Origin: CBIFWW01 sp966186435
GTDB taxonomy: Bacteria > Pseudomonadota > Gammaproteobacteria > Enterobacterales > Enterobacteriaceae
Assembly: GCA_966186435.1 (NCBI GenBank)
Contig: CBIFWW010000032.1
Span: forward strand, 1-26,411
Direction: 5' to 3'
Length of the DNA: 26,411 nucleotides
Position 1 is the stretch's first letter. Each line of letters starts with the position of its first letter. The notes under the pieces are model-generated. The model worked only from the letters and a program-made list of their open reading frames with translations, did not search any database and was not told the origin of the DNA. Below are positions 22,812 to 26,411 of the stretch, piece after piece. Position numbers and translations under genes: made by a program.

Positions 22812-23603
22812 ATGAACCAGATTGAACGCCTGCTAAAGATTATGTCCCGCCTGCGGGATCCACAAACCGGCTGCCCGTGGGACAAACAACAGACTTTTGC
22901 CACCATCGCCCCTTACACCCTCGAAGAGACCTATGAGGTTCTGGATGCCATTGCCCGCGAAGATTTCGACGACCTGCGCGGGGAGCTGGGTGACTTGCTG
23001 TTCCAGGTGGTGTTCTATGCCCACATGGCCCAGGAGCAGGGGCGGTTCGATTTCAACGATATTTGTGCCGCTATCAGCGACAAACTAGAGCGCCGCCATC
23101 CCCATATCTTTGCCGATGGGGATGCCTCTACTAGCGAAGAAGTATTAATCCGTTGGGAACAGATCAAAACCGCTGAGCGCGGCGAGAAAAATCAGCTCTC
23201 CGCAGTGGATGATATTCCCCACGCCCTCCCGGCTTTACTGCGCGCCCATAAAATCCAAAAGCGGGTGGCTGCCGTTGGCTTTGACTGGGACACGCTTGGC
23301 CCGGTGTTGGAAAAGGTGCATGAAGAGATCGACGAGGTGATGTTTGAGGCTCAGCAGGCGGTGGTGGATCAACAAAAACTGGAAGAAGAGATGGGCGATT
23401 TACTGTTCGCCGTGGTGAATTTATCCCGCCATTTAGGGGTGAAAGCTGAAACTGCCCTGCAAAAAGCCAATTTCAAATTTGAAGGCCGTTTCCGTCAGGT
23501 GGAACAGCAGATTACCGCCCAGGGGCTGACGTTACCGGGGGCTACCCTCGAACAGATGGAAGACGCCTGGCAAGAGGTTAAACGCCAGGAAATTGATAAC
23601 TAA
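22812..23603 (+). CDS. mazG: Nucleoside triphosphate pyrophosphohydrolase MazG
   Basis: MazG hydrolyses canonical and aberrant NTPs to NMPs and pyrophosphate; in E. coli it also lowers ppGpp levels under starvation. I choose the ATG at 22812 (263 residues, as in E. coli); an open frame upstream adds six residues with no support. The first of two MazG folds begins GCPWDKQQT and has the EExxE-type metal site in LEETYEVLDAI with ELGDLL; the second has EEIDEVMFEA and EEEMGDLLFAVVN. The ribosome site (AAGAGA) is moderate. Downstream of relA it lacks the mazEF genes that stand between the two in E. coli. Confidence 0.95.
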   Translation: MNQIERLLKIMSRLRDPQTGCPWDKQQTFATIAPYTLEETYEVLDAIAREDFDDLRGELGDLLFQVVFYAHMAQEQGRFDFNDICAAISDKLERRHPHIFADGDASTSEEVLIRWEQIKTAERGEKNQLSAVDDIPHALPALLRAHKIQKRVAAVGFDWDTLGPVLEKVHEEIDEVMFEAQQAVVDQQKLEEEMGDLLFAVVNLSRHLGVKAETALQKANFKFEGRFRQVEQQITAQGLTLPGATLEQMEDAWQEVKRQEIDN

Positions 23604-23629
23604 CGGCTTTTCCGCCCAAAGCCCGTTTT
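23602..23629 (+). terminator. Probable terminator after mazG
   Basis: AACGGCTTT (23602-23610) pairs with AAAGCCCGTT (23618-23627) with one bulged C, followed by a short T-run. It overlaps the mazG stop codon. Confidence 0.5.
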
Positions 23630-23743
23630 GTTGAATGGTTAAATAACAACTGCTTGATTTGCGTCAAAAACATTTCTTCAAAACGGGATATTTTCTCCCC
23701 CTCAGGCTATGAGAGTGCAGTCCAAAGAGTGTGGAATGAAAGT

Positions 23744-23772
23744 TTGTGGGCCTGGTTGTGTTCGGGTATACT
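23744..23772 (+). promoter_or_regulatory. pyrG promoter
   Basis: TTGTGG (23744-23749) and TATACT (23767-23772) are separated by exactly 17 bp, about 55 bases before pyrG. The start region is pyrimidine-rich (GCTTTCCCGTCC). Confidence 0.75.
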
Positions 23773-23826
23773 GCTTTCCCGTCCTGGTTATTCCATCGTC
23801 TTTAAACCTAACTTCTCAGGTTCAGC

Positions 23827-25464
23827 ATGACAACGAACTATATTTTTGTGACCGGCGGGGTCGTTTCCTCTCTGGGTAAAGGCATTGCCGCAGCCTCCCT
23901 CGCCGCTATTCTCGAAGCCCGTGGCCTCAACGTATCTATGATGAAACTGGATCCGTACATCAACGTCGATCCAGGCACCATGAGCCCTATTCAACATGGG
24001 GAAGTGTTCGTTACTGAGGACGGCGCTGAAACCGATCTTGATTTAGGTCACTACGAGCGCTTCATCCGTACTCGCATGACCCGTCGTAATAACTTTACCA
24101 CTGGCCGCATCTACTCCGACGTTCTACGTAAAGAACGCCGTGGTGACTATCTGGGCGCCACTGTTCAGGTTATTCCGCACATCACCAACGCAATCAAAGA
24201 GCGTGTGTTGGCAGGTGGCGAAGGTCACGATGTGGTACTGGTTGAAATCGGCGGTACTGTTGGGGATATCGAATCCCTGCCGTTCCTCGAAGCGATTCGC
24301 CAGCTGGCGGTTGAAGTGGGACGCGAGCACACCATGTTTATGCACCTGACTCTGGTGCCTTACATGGCGGCAGCCGGTGAAGTGAAAACCAAACCGACTC
24401 AGCACTCCGTTAAAGAACTGCTGTCGATTGGTATTCAGCCAGATGTTCTGATTTGCCGCTCCGATCGCGCTGTACCGGCTAATGAACGCGCCAAAATCGC
24501 GCTGTTCTGTAACGTCCCGGAAAAAGCAGTCATTTCTCTGAAAGATGTCGATTCTATCTATAAAATCCCGGGTCTGTTGAAATCGCAGGGTCTGGACGAT
24601 TATATTTGTAAACGATTCAGCTTGAACGTGCCGGAAGCAAATCTGGCAGAATGGGAACAGGTTATCTACGAAGAAGCCAACCCATCAGGCGAAGTGACCA
24701 TTGGCATGGTCGGCAAGTACATTGAACTGCCGGATGCCTATAAGTCAGTGATCGAGGCCCTGAAACACGGCGGCCTAAAAAATCGTCTGACGGTGAACAT
24801 CAAACTGATCGATTCTCAGGATGTTGAAACCCGTGGCGAAGAAGTGCTGAAAGACTTGGATGCAATCCTGGTGCCTGGCGGCTTCGGCTCTCGCGGTGTG
24901 GAAGGCAAAATCGCCACCGCCCGTTATGCCCGTGAAAACAACATCCCTTACTTGGGCATTTGCCTGGGGATGCAGGTAGCAATGATTGAATATGCTCGCA
25001 ACGTTGCGGGTATGGAGAACGCCAACTCCACCGAATTTGTGCCAGACTGTAAGTTCCCTGTGGTTGCCCTTATCACCGAATGGCGTGATGAAGAAGGCAA
25101 CGTAGAGGTTCGTACTGAAAAGAGCGACCTCGGCGGTACCATGCGTCTTGGTGCACAACAGTGCCAGTTGACCGACGATAGCCTGGTTCGCAAGCTTTAC
25201 GGCGCACCAACCATCGTAGAACGTCACCGTCACCGTTACGAAGTGAACAATATGCTGCTTAAACAGATTGAAGCGGCAGGTCTGCGAATTGTAGGCCGTT
25301 CCGGCGATGATCAGTTAGTCGAGATCATCGAAGTACCAAACCATCCGTGGTTTGTGGCTTGTCAGTTCCACCCGGAATTTACTTCTACCCCGCGTGATGG
25401 TCATCCGCTGTTTGCCGGCTTCGTGAAAGCCGCCAGCGAATACCAGAAGCGCCTGGCGAAGTAA
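23827..25464 (+). CDS. pyrG: CTP synthase (glutamine hydrolysing)
   Basis: PyrG makes CTP from UTP, ATP and glutamine, the last step of de novo pyrimidine nucleotide synthesis. The 545 residues match E. coli. The N-terminal amidoligase domain (about 1-266) begins with the P-loop-like FVTGGVVSSLGKGIAAASLA and holds the DPYINVDPGTMSP and EIGGTVGDIES motifs. The C-terminal class I glutaminase has the nucleophile Cys379 in LGICLGMQ and the His515/Glu517 pair in FHPEF. Only a weak AGG serves as ribosome site. It is upstream of eno in the usual pyrG-eno pair. Confidence 0.98.
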   Translation: MTTNYIFVTGGVVSSLGKGIAAASLAAILEARGLNVSMMKLDPYINVDPGTMSPIQHGEVFVTEDGAETDLDLGHYERFIRTRMTRRNNFTTGRIYSDVLRKERRGDYLGATVQVIPHITNAIKERVLAGGEGHDVVLVEIGGTVGDIESLPFLEAIRQLAVEVGREHTMFMHLTLVPYMAAAGEVKTKPTQHSVKELLSIGIQPDVLICRSDRAVPANERAKIALFCNVPEKAVISLKDVDSIYKIPGLLKSQGLDDYICKRFSLNVPEANLAEWEQVIYEEANPSGEVTIGMVGKYIELPDAYKSVIEALKHGGLKNRLTVNIKLIDSQDVETRGEEVLKDLDAILVPGGFGSRGVEGKIATARYARENNIPYLGICLGMQVAMIEYARNVAGMENANSTEFVPDCKFPVVALITEWRDEEGNVEVRTEKSDLGGTMRLGAQQCQLTDDSLVRKLYGAPTIVERHRHRYEVNNMLLKQIEAAGLRIVGRSGDDQLVEIIEVPNHPWFVACQFHPEFTSTPRDGHPLFAGFVKAASEYQKRLAK

Positions 25465-25480
25465 TCATAAGTTAGAGCGG

Positions 25481-25504
25481 CAACGCGTACCTGGGTACGC
25501 GTTG
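25481..25504. other. Hairpin between pyrG and eno
   Basis: CAACGCGTAC (25481-25490) and GTACGCGTTG (25495-25504) make a perfect 10-bp stem with a CTGG loop. The downstream TTTGTC is only a short U-run, so it looks like a partial terminator or processing element rather than a full stop before eno. Confidence 0.6.
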
Positions 25505-25546
25505 TTTGTCTGGAGTTTTAGTTTAACTTGTACTGAGGAAAACCTA

Positions 25547-26411
25547 ATGTCCAAAATCGTTAAAGTCATCGGTCGTGAAATCATCGACTCCCGTGGTAAC
25601 CCGACTGTTGAAGCCGAAGTACACCTGGAAGGTGGTTTCGTCGGTATGGCAGCTGCGCCGTCAGGTGCTTCTACTGGTTCCCGCGAAGCGCTGGAACTGC
25701 GCGATGGCGACAAATCCCGCTTCCTGGGCAAAGGCGTACTGAAAGCGGTTGGCGCTGTAAACGGTCCGATTGCACAGGCAATCCTTGGCAAAGACGCCAA
25801 AGACCAGGCTGGCATCGACAAGATCATGATCGATCTGGACGGTACTGAAAACAAATCTAACTTCGGTGCGAACGCAATCCTGGCTGTTTCCCTGGCGAAC
25901 GCCAAAGCAGCAGCTGCTTCTAAAGGTCAGCCACTGTTCGAACACATCGCTGAACTGAACGGCACTCCAGGCAAATACTCTATGCCAGTTCCGATGATGA
26001 ACATCATCAACGGCGGTGAGCACGCAGACAACAACGTTGATATTCAGGAATTCATGATTCAGCCAGTTGGCGCGAAATCCCTGAAAGAAGCAGTACGTAT
26101 GGGTTCTGAAGTGTTCCACAACCTGGCTAAAGTTCTGAAAGCTAAAGGTATGAACACTGCAGTAGGTGACGAAGGTGGTTATGCACCTAACCTGGGTTCC
26201 AACGCCGAAGCACTGGCTGTAATCGCTGAAGCGGTTAAAGCAGCAGGCTACGAACTGGGCACCGACATCACTCTGGCGATGGACTGCGCAGCTTCTGAAT
26301 TCTACAAAGACGGTAAATACGTTCTGGCTGGCGAAGGCAACAAAGCGTTCACCTCCGAAGAGTTCACTCACTTCCTGGAAGACCTGACCAAACAGTACCC
26401 AATCGTCTCTA
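25547..26411 (+). CDS. eno: Enolase, partial (C-terminal third outside the window)
   Basis: Enolase converts 2-phosphoglycerate to phosphoenolpyruvate in glycolysis and is also part of the RNA degradosome with RNase E. The window holds 288 complete codons of the roughly 432 expected. Visible are the N-terminal domain (SKIVKVIGREIIDSRGNPT), the mobile loop PSGASTG, the NIINGGEHADN region, the general base region GDEGGYAPN (Glu near 209) and the first metal ligand in AMDCAASEF. The catalytic lysine near 342 lies beyond the edge. GAGGAAAA precedes the ATG. Codon use looks strongly biased (CTG, GGT, AAA), as expected for a highly expressed gene. Confidence 0.97.
   Translation, partial: MSKIVKVIGREIIDSRGNPTVEAEVHLEGGFVGMAAAPSGASTGSREALELRDGDKSRFLGKGVLKAVGAVNGPIAQAILGKDAKDQAGIDKIMIDLDGTENKSNFGANAILAVSLANAKAAAASKGQPLFEHIAELNGTPGKYSMPVPMMNIINGGEHADNNVDIQEFMIQPVGAKSLKEAVRMGSEVFHNLAKVLKAKGMNTAVGDEGGYAPNLGSNAEALAVIAEAVKAAGYELGTDITLAMDCAASEFYKDGKYVLAGEGNKAFTSEEFTHFLEDLTKQYPIVS

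Noticed and set aside
25506..25534. TTGTCT-17-TGTACT as a promoter directly before eno
   Set aside because: The start would fall about 6 bases before the ATG, downstream of the ribosome site, so the transcript could not be translated normally.
25661..26371. Open reading frame of 236 codons on the minus strand, opposite eno
   Set aside because: It is antisense to highly biased enolase codons, which rarely produce stop codons on that frame. No domain or start signal is seen.

Overview
This window is a stretch of conserved core chromosome from a gamma-proteobacterium of the order Enterobacterales. The evidence is gene-by-gene likeness to the E. coli mltA-to-eno region in content, local order, protein length and catalytic residues (for example RlmD C81/C87/C90/C162/C389, BarA H302, PpnN E264), plus two clearly recognisable enteric small RNAs, GcvB and CsrB. 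The blocks that separate these genes in E. coli K-12 (fuc genes between rlmM and xni, gud genes between yqcA and barA, mazEF between relA and mazG) are absent. This suggests a relative outside the Escherichia/Salmonella group, perhaps Yersiniaceae- or Hafniaceae-like. I cannot name the genus from sequence alone.

Layout, left to right. (1) 1-1402: a cut-off initiator tRNA on the minus strand with its promoter, then mltA (lytic transglycosylase). (2) 1423-3857: tcdA facing csdE-csdA, a sulfur-transfer and tRNA ct6A module. (3) 4049-5529: lipoprotein gene ygdI, the sRNA gene gcvB (minus) and its divergent regulator gcvA. (4) 5572-7848: ygdD-rlmM facing xni. (5) 7954-10689: the minus-strand operon sdaC-sdaB (serine uptake and deamination), with a long regulatory region upstream. 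(6) 11136-14071: ppnN and queF on the minus strand, and divergent syd. (7) 14089-14649: csrB with a UvrY-type operator. (8) 14714-16288: yqcC-truC-yqcA, facing barA (16327-19101). (9) 19159-23603: rlmD, relA, mazG. (10) 23827-26411: pyrG and the first two thirds of eno.

Several genes are functionally linked. BarA is the sensor whose response regulator UvrY activates csrB, so this window holds both the top and the bottom of that cascade. RelA makes (p)ppGpp and PpnN is a known (p)ppGpp-binding nucleosidase. GcvA and GcvB coordinate glycine and amino-acid uptake next to serine-catabolism genes. Three genes modify rRNA (rlmM, rlmD) or tRNA uridine (truC), and two more (tcdA, queF) act in making hypermodified tRNA bases.

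I found no mobile element, phage, CRISPR array, toxin-antitoxin pair or obviously foreign gene, and no convincing new protein system. The less routine signals are non-coding: a perfect 13-bp inverted repeat over the likely ppnN promoter, adjacent AT-rich palindromes far upstream of sdaC, extra inverted repeats upstream of csrB, a -10 hexamer inside the mltA terminator loop, and a possible pyrimidine-sensing leader on pyrG. Homologues were recognised from memory of E. coli proteins; no database search was run.
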